This document shows positions 53,235 to 61,705 of a stretch of DNA of 64,000 nucleotides, piece by piece (within the stretch, counting starts at the first letter, position 1; every line of letters starts with the position of its first letter). Below the pieces are notes generated by a model, which made no database searches, was not told the DNA's origin, and saw only the letters and a list, made by a program, of their open reading frames with translations. The stretch is from Oscillospiraceae bacterium. GTDB lineage: Bacteria; Bacillota; Clostridia; UMGS1810. Both the position numbers and the translations under genes were made by a program. The stretch is taken from NCBI GenBank assembly GCA_015068705.1, contig SVJZ01000001.1:1-64000 (forward strand). The letters are read 5' to 3'.

Positions 53235-54293
53235 ATGATTACCACCGTAAAGGATACGCAAAAATACGCACAATTTTTGCAAACACATCCCGAAACCAGC
53301 TTTATGCAAGGCCCCGAATGGGCAAAGGTAAAGGATGATAACTGGCAAAACGAGGTGATTATCAGCGAGGATGAAGCGGGGAATATCCGCGGAAGTTTGA
53401 GTGTGCTCATCCGCAAGGTACCCATGTTTCCCTGCACCATGATGTATGCGCCGCGCGGACCGGTTTGCGACGTGGACGATAAAGAAACCTTTGCAGAGCT
53501 GATTGAAGGGGCAAAGCAGATTGCAAAAAAGCACAACTGCTATGTATTAAAGCTTGACCCGGACGTGGAGAGTGAGAATGAGGCGTTTACCCAAATGGTG
53601 CGTTCCATGGGATTTCGATTAAAAAATGCGTCTAAAAATTTTGAGGGAATCCAACCGCGGTTTGTGTTTCGCCTGGACATTAAGGACAAGACCGAGGATG
53701 AAGTGATGGAGGTTTTCCACAGCAAAACTCGTTACAACATCCGTCTTGCGGTAAGAAAAGGTGTTACGGTACGCTTGGGAACCCGCGAGGATTTGAAAAC
53801 CTTTCATGATATCATGGTGGTAACGGGTACCAGGGATGAATTTGTGGTGCGTACTTTGGGTTATTTTGAAAAAATGTACGACTGCCTTGGCTCGGAATTT
53901 GTGCGTCTGTACCTTGCCGAACATGAGGGGAAGGTCATTGCAGGTACGCTTGCCATCTACTACGGCAACAAGGTGTGGTATCTGTATGGTGCAAGTGCCA
54001 ACGAGGCACGCAACGTGATGCCCAACTATCTGCTCCAATGGGAAATGATTCGCTGGGCAATCGAAAAGAAGTGTGATATTTACGATTTCCGCGGTGTGTC
54101 GGGGGATCTGGATGAAAGCAATCCTCTGTACGGATTATACCGGTTTAAAAAAGGATTTAACGGGAAATTTACCGAATTTATCGGCGAGATGGACTATGTA
54201 TTCTCCCCCTTCTGGTATGTGGTGGTAGAAAAAGGAGAAAAAATTTACCGCGAATTACGCAGACGGTTGTATCTGCTCCGTGGTCAGAAATAG
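53235..54293 (+). CDS. FemX/FemAB family peptidoglycan aminoacyltransferase
   Basis: A 352-residue GNAT-fold Fem transferase, which adds amino acids from tRNA to the lipid II peptide. Seen: FMQGPEWAKVKDDNWQNEV near the N-terminus, LKLDPDVE, FHSKTRYNIRLAVRKGVTVR, TLAIYYGNKVWYLYGASANEA and YDFRGVSG. No long coiled-coil insertion is obvious, as in FemX (Weissella) and many clostridial members. GGAGG precedes the ATG. It lies before a racemase, consistent with a cell-wall role. Confidence 0.88.
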   Translation: MITTVKDTQKYAQFLQTHPETSFMQGPEWAKVKDDNWQNEVIISEDEAGNIRGSLSVLIRKVPMFPCTMMYAPRGPVCDVDDKETFAELIEGAKQIAKKHNCYVLKLDPDVESENEAFTQMVRSMGFRLKNASKNFEGIQPRFVFRLDIKDKTEDEVMEVFHSKTRYNIRLAVRKGVTVRLGTREDLKTFHDIMVVTGTRDEFVVRTLGYFEKMYDCLGSEFVRLYLAEHEGKVIAGTLAIYYGNKVWYLYGASANEARNVMPNYLLQWEMIRWAIEKKCDIYDFRGVSGDLDESNPLYGLYRFKKGFNGKFTEFIGEMDYVFSPFWYVVVEKGEKIYRELRRRLYLLRGQK

Positions 54294-54305
54294 AGGCTGA
54301 TATCC

Positions 54306-55400
54306 ATGAAACAATACGTGATTAGCAAACCAGACCTGATTCACAATATCCGTACCATCCGCTCCATGGCAGGTGATTCACAGCTTATTGCGGTGTTGAA
54401 GGGTCAAGGGTATGGATTGGGGCTTATCGAATTTGCCACCGTTTTGCGTGAGGAGGGTGTGGACTTTTTTGCCGTATCCGAGGTGGAGGAGGCAGTATCT
54501 TTACGCAATGCCGGATTTGACAATGATATTTTGCTCCTTACCGCTACAACCCTTGAGGAAGAACTCCGCGCAGTTCTTACCCACAACATCATTGCTGCCG
54601 CAGGCTCGGAACATGGGATTTACACCATCAATCGACTTGCGCAGGAACTGGATATGACCGCAAGGGTGCACATCAAACTGGACACAGGATTCGGGCGGTT
54701 TGGCTTTACGCCCGAGCAGTTATCCCAAGTGATTGAGACGGTGAGTGCCTGCGAAAATATTCAAACCGAGGGCGTTTTCTCCCATCTGGCATTTTCCTTT
54801 TCGGACAAACGAAAGGATGTGGAAGCGCCGTTTACACGTTTTGTTTCCTGCGTCGAAACCTTGCGTAGCGCAGGGATTTCTCTCCCACTTGCTCACATCT
54901 GCAATTCATGTGCGTTTTTGCAATATCCCGATATGCATTTAGATGCAGTTCGGGTGGGCAGTGCGCTTTTGGGCAGATTGCCGCTTACCAGAAATTATGG
55001 TTTGAAACGTATTGGCTCTCTGCGTTCCTCGGTGATTGAGGTAAAAACCTTACCAAAAGGGCACTTCGTTGGCTATGCAAACACCTACAAAACCAAACGG
55101 GAAACCACCATTGCTATTGTTCCCGTTGGATACAAAGACGGATATGGCGTAGAAAAATCACGGGACACCTTCCGCCTGATGGATGTGCTGCGTTACTGCT
55201 ATCACGATGTGCGCGCGTTTGGAAGCCGTCTTTCGGTAACCGTTTGCGGCAAACGTGTACCGGTAATCGGCAGAGTGAGTATGTATAATGTGGTATTGGA
55301 CGTGACGGGTCTTGATGTAAAACCCGGTGATGAGGTAATTTTGCCTGCCAATCCCATACTGGTCAGCCGTGAAATTGAACGAATTTATCTTGAACAATAA
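54306..55400 (+). CDS. Divergent alanine racemase family protein
   Basis: A 364-residue PLP enzyme with the Alr plan: N-terminal TIM barrel with PLP Lys32 (AVLKGQGYGLG), KLDTGFGRFGF (phosphate and carboxylate region), AVRVGSALLGRL, and a C-terminal beta domain with the catalytic Tyr257 (GYANTY). Two differences from classical Alr: the usual KxNAYGHG reads KGQGYGLG, and CMDQ reads SMYN (Met326, Tyr327), so the Asp next to the substrate carboxylate is missing. It is still an active-looking racemase, but perhaps for another amino acid (Ser, Lys, Orn). The ATG has GAGGCTG upstream. The order fem-alr-decarboxylase suggests cell-wall or amino acid metabolism. Confidence 0.82.
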   Translation: MKQYVISKPDLIHNIRTIRSMAGDSQLIAVLKGQGYGLGLIEFATVLREEGVDFFAVSEVEEAVSLRNAGFDNDILLLTATTLEEELRAVLTHNIIAAAGSEHGIYTINRLAQELDMTARVHIKLDTGFGRFGFTPEQLSQVIETVSACENIQTEGVFSHLAFSFSDKRKDVEAPFTRFVSCVETLRSAGISLPLAHICNSCAFLQYPDMHLDAVRVGSALLGRLPLTRNYGLKRIGSLRSSVIEVKTLPKGHFVGYANTYKTKRETTIAIVPVGYKDGYGVEKSRDTFRLMDVLRYCYHDVRAFGSRLSVTVCGKRVPVIGRVSMYNVVLDVTGLDVKPGDEVILPANPILVSREIERIYLEQ

Positions 55401-55409
55401 GGTGATGGA

Positions 55410-56819
55410 ATGCATTTTCCGATTTATGAAGGATTAAAACAATATCGTGCCAAAAACCGCATCTCCTTCCATATGCCCGGGCACAAGGGCAAGGGGGATG
55501 CGGCGCTTTCTGATTTATTTGAGTTGGATATCACCGAGCTGCCCGATACTGACGATTTACATTCGCCCGAAGGATACATTGCACAAAGCGAGCAACTGCT
55601 TTCCTCACTTTATGGCACCGCGCACAGCTTTTATCTGATGGGCGGTTCGACTTGCGGTATCTTTGCCATGCTTTCGTCCACACTAAAATATGGCGATACA
55701 GCCATTATCGACCGCGGTTGCCACAAATCAGTCATTCATGCGCTTGGGTTGCTCGGCATCAACCCTGTGTATGTGATGCCCGATTGCAGTCATCAATTTG
55801 ATTTTCCGGGCGGTATCTCCCCCGAAAAATTATCCGAGGCAATTGAGAAACATCCGCATGCCAAAGCAGTTTTGATTACCTCTCCCAATTACTATGGTGT
55901 GTTGTCCGACATCCAAGCCATCGCAGACATCACCCATCGTGCCGACATGGTACTATTGGTGGACGAAGCGCATGGCGCACACCTCCCCTTCTCCGGCGAC
56001 CTGCCGCAAAGCGCAATTGGTTGTGGCGCAGATCTGGTGGTACAAAGTGCACACAAAACCTTGGGTGCGCTATCCGGATGCGCGTTACTTCATGTGGTTT
56101 CGAATCGGGTTAACGCAAAAATTGTCCGGAAAAACCTTGCCATATTCCAGACATCCAGCCCCTGCTATGGTGTTTTGGCAGCCCTGGAACGCGCGGTATT
56201 TTCGGCACAGAAATTTACCAAGGATTACAAAGGGATTATCAAGCAGATTACAAAATCGCGCGCCGAGGTAAATGCCACCGCAAAGGCTTACTGGGTGGGT
56301 GCCGAGCTTACCGGCGGTCGCTCCATCTTTGCATTTGACCCCACCCGCATTGTTATCAACTTTTCCAAAATTCCTCTATCCGGCTATGATGTGGCGCGTA
56401 TTTTGCGCGAAAAGTACAAAATTGAGGTGGAAATGGCAGACAGGCAAAACATTGTTTGCATTGCCACCCCCTACAATGATAAAGCAGATATCAAGCATCT
56501 GGAAAAGGCGGTTTGTGCCATTGTAAAGCAAATTGCCCCTGCGCCGGATTTTCGCGAGCGGCGGTATGAACCATTGCCCATCAAAGAAATGGTGCCACTC
56601 CACACGGCCTATCACGCGGAGGCAGAAAAAATACATATGGAAGATGCGCAAGGGCGTGCTGCAAAACACCTCATATGCAAATATCCGCCCGGTGTACCCC
56701 TGCTCTGCCCCGGAGAGGAAATTACCCCTGCGCACATACGCGAGATCATTTCCATCCTTGATGATGGAGGTACGGTTTCGGGCATTGAACCCGAATATCA
56801 GATAGAAGTAATTGTATAA
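55410..56819 (+). CDS. Orn/Lys/Arg decarboxylase-like PLP enzyme
   Basis: A 469-residue fold-type I PLP enzyme of the lysine/arginine/ornithine decarboxylase (SpeA/YaaO-like) family. SFHMPGHKGKG near residue 20, LHSPEGYIAQSEQLLSSLYG, the PLP-site Lys216 in SAHKTLGA, and Asp185/His188 in VDEAHGAH are present, with the C-terminal domain ending PPGVPLLCPGEEIT. It lacks the N-terminal wing domain of the E. coli inducible enzymes, as in YaaO and SpeA of Firmicutes. Ten bases separate it from the racemase gene. Which basic amino acid it uses is not clear. Confidence 0.88.
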   Translation: MHFPIYEGLKQYRAKNRISFHMPGHKGKGDAALSDLFELDITELPDTDDLHSPEGYIAQSEQLLSSLYGTAHSFYLMGGSTCGIFAMLSSTLKYGDTAIIDRGCHKSVIHALGLLGINPVYVMPDCSHQFDFPGGISPEKLSEAIEKHPHAKAVLITSPNYYGVLSDIQAIADITHRADMVLLVDEAHGAHLPFSGDLPQSAIGCGADLVVQSAHKTLGALSGCALLHVVSNRVNAKIVRKNLAIFQTSSPCYGVLAALERAVFSAQKFTKDYKGIIKQITKSRAEVNATAKAYWVGAELTGGRSIFAFDPTRIVINFSKIPLSGYDVARILREKYKIEVEMADRQNIVCIATPYNDKADIKHLEKAVCAIVKQIAPAPDFRERRYEPLPIKEMVPLHTAYHAEAEKIHMEDAQGRAAKHLICKYPPGVPLLCPGEEITPAHIREIISILDDGGTVSGIEPEYQIEVIV

Positions 56820-56825
56820 TCGCAT

Positions 56826-56860
56826 AAAAAAACTCCCACCCGATATGGATGGGAGTTTTT
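56826..56860. terminator. Bidirectional terminator between the decarboxylase and serA
   Basis: AAAAACTCCCACCC / GGATGGGAGTTTTT (one mismatch), with A- and T-runs, between the convergent stops. Confidence 0.85.
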
Positions 56861-56872
56861 CGTATTTTAAAT

Positions 56873-58039
56873 TCAGATTACACGCACACGCAGTACGCCT
56901 TCGATTGCGGCAAGCTTTTCGGTAATATCATCGGGGATGATATCCATATCTGCGTCGATGATGGTGTAGGCATAATCCTTTTTGCTCTTATTGAGCATAT
57001 TGGAAATGTTGATATCGTCACCGGCAAACACATTGGAGAAGCTGCTGAGCATATTGGGTACATTGCGGTGTGCAATGGTAACACGCGCCTTGCCCTCTTC
57101 CAAAGGCAGGTCACAGTTGGGGTAATTGACCGAATTCACGATAACGCCCTCTGCCAGATAACGGTCAATTTCATTTGCCGCCATCTTTGCACAGTTATCT
57201 TCCGATTCGGGAGTGGATGCGCCCAGGTGTGGCAGGCAAATGACACCATCCATGGAAAGGGTTTCTGCATCCGGGAAATCGGTTACATAGCAAGCAATGG
57301 TGCCATCGGCAATTGCGTCTTTGAGTGCCGCATTATCAACCAGAGCCGCGCGGGAGAAGTTGAGCAAACGAGTGCCCTTGGGCATCATATCGAATACTTC
57401 TTTATTGATCATACCTTTGGTGCTATCGTTGAGCGGCAGATGCAGGGTAATATAGTCGCAGGTTTCTACCAATTGTTTTAAATCGGTTGCTTTCTTGACG
57501 TGACGGGACATTCCCCACGCTGCGTCCACCGAGATATACGGATCGTAACCTACAACCTCCATACCCAGCGAATATGCTACGTTTGCAACCATAACACCAA
57601 TTGCACCCAGACCGATTACGCCAAGGCGTTTTCCCTCGATCTCGGGACCGACAAAATTGCTCTTGCCTTTCTCTACCAGTTTTGCGGCATCCGCCTCATC
57701 TTTGAGGGTTTTTGCCCAGTTGATACCATCTACAATTTTACGGGATGCCAAGAGCAAACCCGTGATGGTGAGCTCTTTTACTGCATTGGCATTTGCACCG
57801 GGGGTATTAAATACCACAATACCTGCCTCGCTGCATTTGTCAATGGGGATATTGTTTACACCGGCACCTGCACGGGCAATGGCTTTGAGCGATGCCGGAA
57901 GCTCCATATCGTGCATATTGTAAGAACGCAAAATCACACCATCAGGGTTTTTCGCATCATCCGAAATGTTGTATTTTGCAGGGTCGAGCAAATCCAAACC
58001 GCATTTTGCGATTTTATTTAAGGTTAAAATTTCATACAT
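56873..58039 (-). CDS. serA: D-3-phosphoglycerate dehydrogenase
   Basis: A 388-residue enzyme for the first step of serine synthesis. NAD-binding GVIGLGAIGVMVANVAYSLG, the substrate-binding region around AGAGVNNIPID, the Arg in LLNFSRAALVDNAAL, the Glu/His pair (DFPDAETLSMDGVICLPHLGASTPE), and a short C-terminal ACT domain (about 320-388) for serine control. The ATG at 58039 has GGAGGGAA upstream; an extension of 11 codons is out of register with the ribosome binding site. serC is directly upstream (16 bp), so they form a serC-serA operon. Confidence 0.93.
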   Translation of the reverse strand: MYEILTLNKIAKCGLDLLDPAKYNISDDAKNPDGVILRSYNMHDMELPASLKAIARAGAGVNNIPIDKCSEAGIVVFNTPGANANAVKELTITGLLLASRKIVDGINWAKTLKDEADAAKLVEKGKSNFVGPEIEGKRLGVIGLGAIGVMVANVAYSLGMEVVGYDPYISVDAAWGMSRHVKKATDLKQLVETCDYITLHLPLNDSTKGMINKEVFDMMPKGTRLLNFSRAALVDNAALKDAIADGTIACYVTDFPDAETLSMDGVICLPHLGASTPESEDNCAKMAANEIDRYLAEGVIVNSVNYPNCDLPLEEGKARVTIAHRNVPNMLSSFSNVFAGDDINISNMLNKSKKDYAYTIIDADMDIIPDDITEKLAAIEGVLRVRVI

Positions 58040-58055
58040 GGTTATTTCCCTCCGA

Positions 58056-59138
58056 TTAGTTTTCGGTTTCAAATTTCTTCATCAATTCAACCAGTTTTTC
58101 TACACCTTCCACCGGCATAGCATTGTAGATGCTTGCACGCATACCGCCTACCGAACGGTGACCTTTCAGGTTTACAAAACCTGCAGCAGTTGCCTCTTTG
58201 ATGAATTTTGCATTGAGTTCATCGCTATCGGTTACAAACGGTACGTTCATCATGGAACGGTCATCCGGATTGGTAACGGTTGCTCGGAACATCTTGGAAT
58301 TATCCAAGAAATCGTAAAGGATTGCAGCTTTGCGGATATTGATTTCTTCAATCGCAGAGATGCCGCCCAAATCACGCAACCACTCGCAAACCAGTTTGCA
58401 GATATAGATGGAATAGCAAGGGGGTGTGTTGAACATGGAGCCGTTTTCTGCGTGGGTAGCATAGTTGAACATGGTGGGGGTAACATCGAGCGCCTTGCCC
58501 AGCAAATCCTCACGGACAATTGCCAGAGTAACACCTGCAGGACCCATGTTTTTCTGTGCACCGGCATAGATGATGCCAAACTTATTGACATCTACCTTCT
58601 GGCTCAGAATACTGGAAGACATATCGGTAACCAGCGGAACATTGCCCACTTCGGGGATTTCCTTAAAGCGGGTACCGTAAATGGTATTATTGTGAGTAAA
58701 GTGGAAATAATCTGCATCTTTGCTAAAGGTGGCAGGATCAAGCTTAGGAATATAGGAGAAGGTACCATCCTCGGAAGAGCCGACGATATTTACCTCACCA
58801 TAACGGCTTGCCTCTTTTGCTGCCTTCTTTGCCCAAACACCGGTGAGCACATAATCTGCTTTCTTGGAATTGGAGAACAGATTGAGCGGAACCATGGCAA
58901 ACTGGCTGGAAGCACCACCCTGCAAGAACATGACTTTATAGTTATCGCCAACGCCCAAAAGCGAGCGAATGAGTGCCTCACATTCATCGATGATAGCCTG
59001 ATATGCGCCACTGCGATGGCTCATCTCCATCACAGACATACCTGCATCACCATAACAAACCATCTCTTTCTGTGCCTTTTCAAGCACGGGAACCGGCAGA
59101 GTCGAAGGACCTGCGGAAAAATTGTAAACGCGTTCCAT
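58056..59138 (-). CDS. serC: Phosphoserine aminotransferase
   Basis: A 360-residue PLP aminotransferase for the second step of serine synthesis (3-phosphohydroxypyruvate to phosphoserine). N-terminal VYNFSAGPSTLP, LQGGASSQFAMVPLNL, TDMSSSILSQKVDV and the PLP Lys196 in YAGAQKNMGPAG. ATG at 59138 with GGAGGG 6 bp upstream. The serine phosphatase (serB) is not in the operon. A strong sigma-A promoter lies just upstream. Confidence 0.95.
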   Translation of the reverse strand: MERVYNFSAGPSTLPVPVLEKAQKEMVCYGDAGMSVMEMSHRSGAYQAIIDECEALIRSLLGVGDNYKVMFLQGGASSQFAMVPLNLFSNSKKADYVLTGVWAKKAAKEASRYGEVNIVGSSEDGTFSYIPKLDPATFSKDADYFHFTHNNTIYGTRFKEIPEVGNVPLVTDMSSSILSQKVDVNKFGIIYAGAQKNMGPAGVTLAIVREDLLGKALDVTPTMFNYATHAENGSMFNTPPCYSIYICKLVCEWLRDLGGISAIEEINIRKAAILYDFLDNSKMFRATVTNPDDRSMMNVPFVTDSDELNAKFIKEATAAGFVNLKGHRSVGGMRASIYNAMPVEGVEKLVELMKKFETEN

Positions 59139-59171
59139 AAAAAATCCCTCCATAATAATTAGAATACTACT

Positions 59172-59200
59172 ATTATATCTCAATCCAATCCATTCGTCAA
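59172..59200 (-). promoter_or_regulatory. Promoter of serC-serA
   Basis: Minus-strand TTGACG (59195-59200), 17 bp spacer, perfect TATAAT (59172-59177), 34 bp before the serC start codon. Confidence 0.8.
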
Positions 59201-59240
59201 CGGCTGAATTGTAAAAATTCAACCATTAGTTCGCCAAAAT

Positions 59241-59281
59241 TTAGCAAAAAACAACAACACTCAACCATTGGTTGAGTGTTG
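59241..59281 (-). terminator. Terminator of the large unknown-protein gene
   Basis: A perfect 13 bp stem CAACACTCAACCA / TGGTTGAGTGTTG with a 1-base centre; on the minus strand it is followed by a T-rich tract (TTGTTTTTTGC). It begins 9 bp after the stop at 59290 and lies before the serC promoter. Confidence 0.78.
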
Positions 59282-59289
59282 TCAAAGAA

Positions 59290-61695
59290 TTATTTCCTTT
59301 TTTTGAGTGCCTGTCGTTCTGTTGCATCGGGAAAGGGCATGGAGAAAATCAATGTGCCGGTGACATTTCGTACCTCATAGTAAGTCAATCCGTTTTTCGT
59401 TTTGATTTCTCCCTCAAACGGCTGGGTGCGGATGTAGGCAACCGCATCGGTATTGAGCACCACCTCAAAATCATCCTTGCAATAATTCTCTGCAAACAGG
59501 CGAAGGGTGGCGTTTTTCAATCCGGTCACTTTAATTCTGCGCCGATACACCATGCTTTGAGGCGGCTCTTCCGCACACCCCACTACCCCACCTTCCTGCT
59601 CCACAAACACCCTGCATTCCCGATGCTCTGCCCTTGGAAAATGATAGGTTGCATAGCCGTCTTCCAGTATCGTTTCATAACCATCCAGCACAGGCGCGCC
59701 TAAGGGAGTGCGCAATTTGGTTTTTACCGAGGTGGACGGATGATAGGCAGAGAGCAGATAGGCATTATCGTAGCGGTGAAGCATGATAACCGGATTGGGT
59801 TGGTCAACGGGTTTTTCATAGATGATTTCTGTACCAAACTCCTTTAATGCAGTGACAAACAAGCTTTCTGCAATGAAATATTTTGTTCTGTCATGCGGAA
59901 CGGGCAACATTCTCCCCTCCACCAAATCGCACGAACAAACACCGCGCAACCACACAAAACCATCTCCATATGTGGCAATGGGGCGTCCTCCTGCCGTTGC
60001 CATCACCTTTGCATCGGGCCGGGCAACCTCTAAAAGTTCGCCGCCGCAAAGCAAGGGGGTGTGTTTTACCATCCCGCAATAATTACCCCGGACAGATACC
60101 GGAAGTTCTCCTGAAATACCCTCACCATGCGTAACACCAATCATATCACAAAAGCGCTTACTTGCGCCAATCGTGTTGCCATAGAAAATCACTCTGCCGC
60201 CCGATTTGATATAGGAAAGGATGCACTCCTCAAATGTACTGCCTGCAACCGGAATGGCAGAAACCAGCACCGATGCGGCGTAGATGGATTTATCATGACG
60301 GAGAAAATTATCGGTGGAAACCACCATGGAAAGCGGCAGACCATTGTTGATGGCACCCCGGATGAGCCAATCACCAGAATACATCCGTGCCACTTCCTGC
60401 TCAGTTTTGGCACAAGAGTATTCCTCAAAGGGATATACCCAAATGACCGGTGCAGGTGCATCCGGCATCTGCTTTAACCCTTTTAAAAGGTGAGGTGTTG
60501 CCTCATTGACACACGCATCCGACAAATTACCAAACGAATTATCTACCGACAACAGGCTCATGTGTGTGGGGCAATGCACTCTCCCCTCCTCATCCAGCCG
60601 TGCCACACTAAGCGGCAGATAAATATCATGCGGCTGGCTATTGTAGCGGTCATACCAGGGAGAATTTGCAAACCAGGGGTCGTGCAGGTAGTAGCGGAAG
60701 AGGTAATCTTTGCCCGGAAGTTTGGCGCAACGCGACATGTATCCTATCAGTTCCAGACCAAAATCTCCGTCAATCGCCGCCCAAGGAGAGTTGGGAGGTG
60801 GCAGGATACCAAAACCGCCCTCGTAAATTTCTTTGAGCGGCACCCCGTCGCTGGCAAAATCGATGCCCATGGACATATTAGTACCACGTGTTTCCACCGG
60901 GTAATCGGGACATTCCTTGCGAAAATCCTGCCAGAATGCGGTTTGCTTTGCCTTGGTTTCGTCCAGCCTGCTACAATCAAATTTTTCGCCGTCAAACACC
61001 ACACCGGTAGAAGTCCACGGCTCCATGCCAAAGCCCATACCATTAGAAAGCCACAGATAGTCAAATCCCATATCCTGCATATACACCTGCGCCTGTCTGC
61101 CAAAAAAGGTACCAAAAGAAATACCGTCTGGGATACCATCCGGAAAAGCGGCATAGGAAATATCATCGCCTTTGAGATTGGAAAACACACAGATAAATCC
61201 ACGCGCTGCCTCTGCACCTTCATCACCACAAAGTTCGGTGTGGCGTACATATTTAAATTCGGAATATGCAAATTCGGGTCCGGGGTCAACGGTGGTTCCC
61301 ACCCGTATTATTTTGTCGCCCAGTACCTCTCGCCCAACCCGTTTGATGGTCTGGATAATTTGCTTTAATATGGCATAGGTCATTTTGGGAGGGTTTTTCA
61401 TATAACTATATGAGCCGCTGATTAAGGAAATGCCCTCGGGGTCCTTTTCATTTGGCTCCCATTCCATCGGGGAGCCGTCGCCAATATGATAGCACCACTC
61501 AAACGGTGCCTCTATATCGCCACGGTAATCCAGCAATTCACTGCCATCTGCCGCCCACAGCATCACCGACACACACTCTGCGGCTTTGGAAAGGGGTTCC
61601 CAATGGGTAAAAAGGCGTTCGCACACCTTTTCGATATATGCCTCATCAGTCTGTTTAAATGGTTTTAAGCTCATTTCCAGCGTAATATTTTTCAT
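59290..61695 (-). CDS. Large cytoplasmic protein of a carbohydrate locus, possible glycoside-hydrolase-like enzyme
   Basis: An 801-residue protein I do not recognise by name. No signal peptide or membrane helix. The N-terminal ~300 residues look like a TIM barrel (NITLEMSLKPFKQTDEAYIEKVC; GEFAYSEF-type acidic segments; WLSNGMGFGMEPWTSTGVVF), the middle (about 430-560) resembles a glutamine-amidotransferase/Rossmann-like domain used by beta-galactosidase trimerisation regions (VSTDNFLRHDKSIYAASVLV ... GGRVIFYGN), and the C-terminus (about 650-800) is beta-rich. That order is reminiscent of GH42-like enzymes. The ATG at 61695 follows GGGGG; a GTG precedes it. It is 10 bp behind a FucI-fold isomerase and in its operon, so a role in glycoside breakdown is likely but not shown. 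Confidence 0.6.
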   Translation of the reverse strand: MKNITLEMSLKPFKQTDEAYIEKVCERLFTHWEPLSKAAECVSVMLWAADGSELLDYRGDIEAPFEWCYHIGDGSPMEWEPNEKDPEGISLISGSYSYMKNPPKMTYAILKQIIQTIKRVGREVLGDKIIRVGTTVDPGPEFAYSEFKYVRHTELCGDEGAEAARGFICVFSNLKGDDISYAAFPDGIPDGISFGTFFGRQAQVYMQDMGFDYLWLSNGMGFGMEPWTSTGVVFDGEKFDCSRLDETKAKQTAFWQDFRKECPDYPVETRGTNMSMGIDFASDGVPLKEIYEGGFGILPPPNSPWAAIDGDFGLELIGYMSRCAKLPGKDYLFRYYLHDPWFANSPWYDRYNSQPHDIYLPLSVARLDEEGRVHCPTHMSLLSVDNSFGNLSDACVNEATPHLLKGLKQMPDAPAPVIWVYPFEEYSCAKTEQEVARMYSGDWLIRGAINNGLPLSMVVSTDNFLRHDKSIYAASVLVSAIPVAGSTFEECILSYIKSGGRVIFYGNTIGASKRFCDMIGVTHGEGISGELPVSVRGNYCGMVKHTPLLCGGELLEVARPDAKVMATAGGRPIATYGDGFVWLRGVCSCDLVEGRMLPVPHDRTKYFIAESLFVTALKEFGTEIIYEKPVDQPNPVIMLHRYDNAYLLSAYHPSTSVKTKLRTPLGAPVLDGYETILEDGYATYHFPRAEHRECRVFVEQEGGVVGCAEEPPQSMVYRRRIKVTGLKNATLRLFAENYCKDDFEVVLNTDAVAYIRTQPFEGEIKTKNGLTYYEVRNVTGTLIFSMPFPDATERQALKKRK

Positions 61696-61705
61696 CACAA
61701 TCCCC

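Noticed and set aside
57966-59162. 398-codon plus-strand frame opposite serC and serA
   Set aside because: It crosses two well-supported minus-strand genes and their promoter; Cys/His/Ile-rich with no family features.
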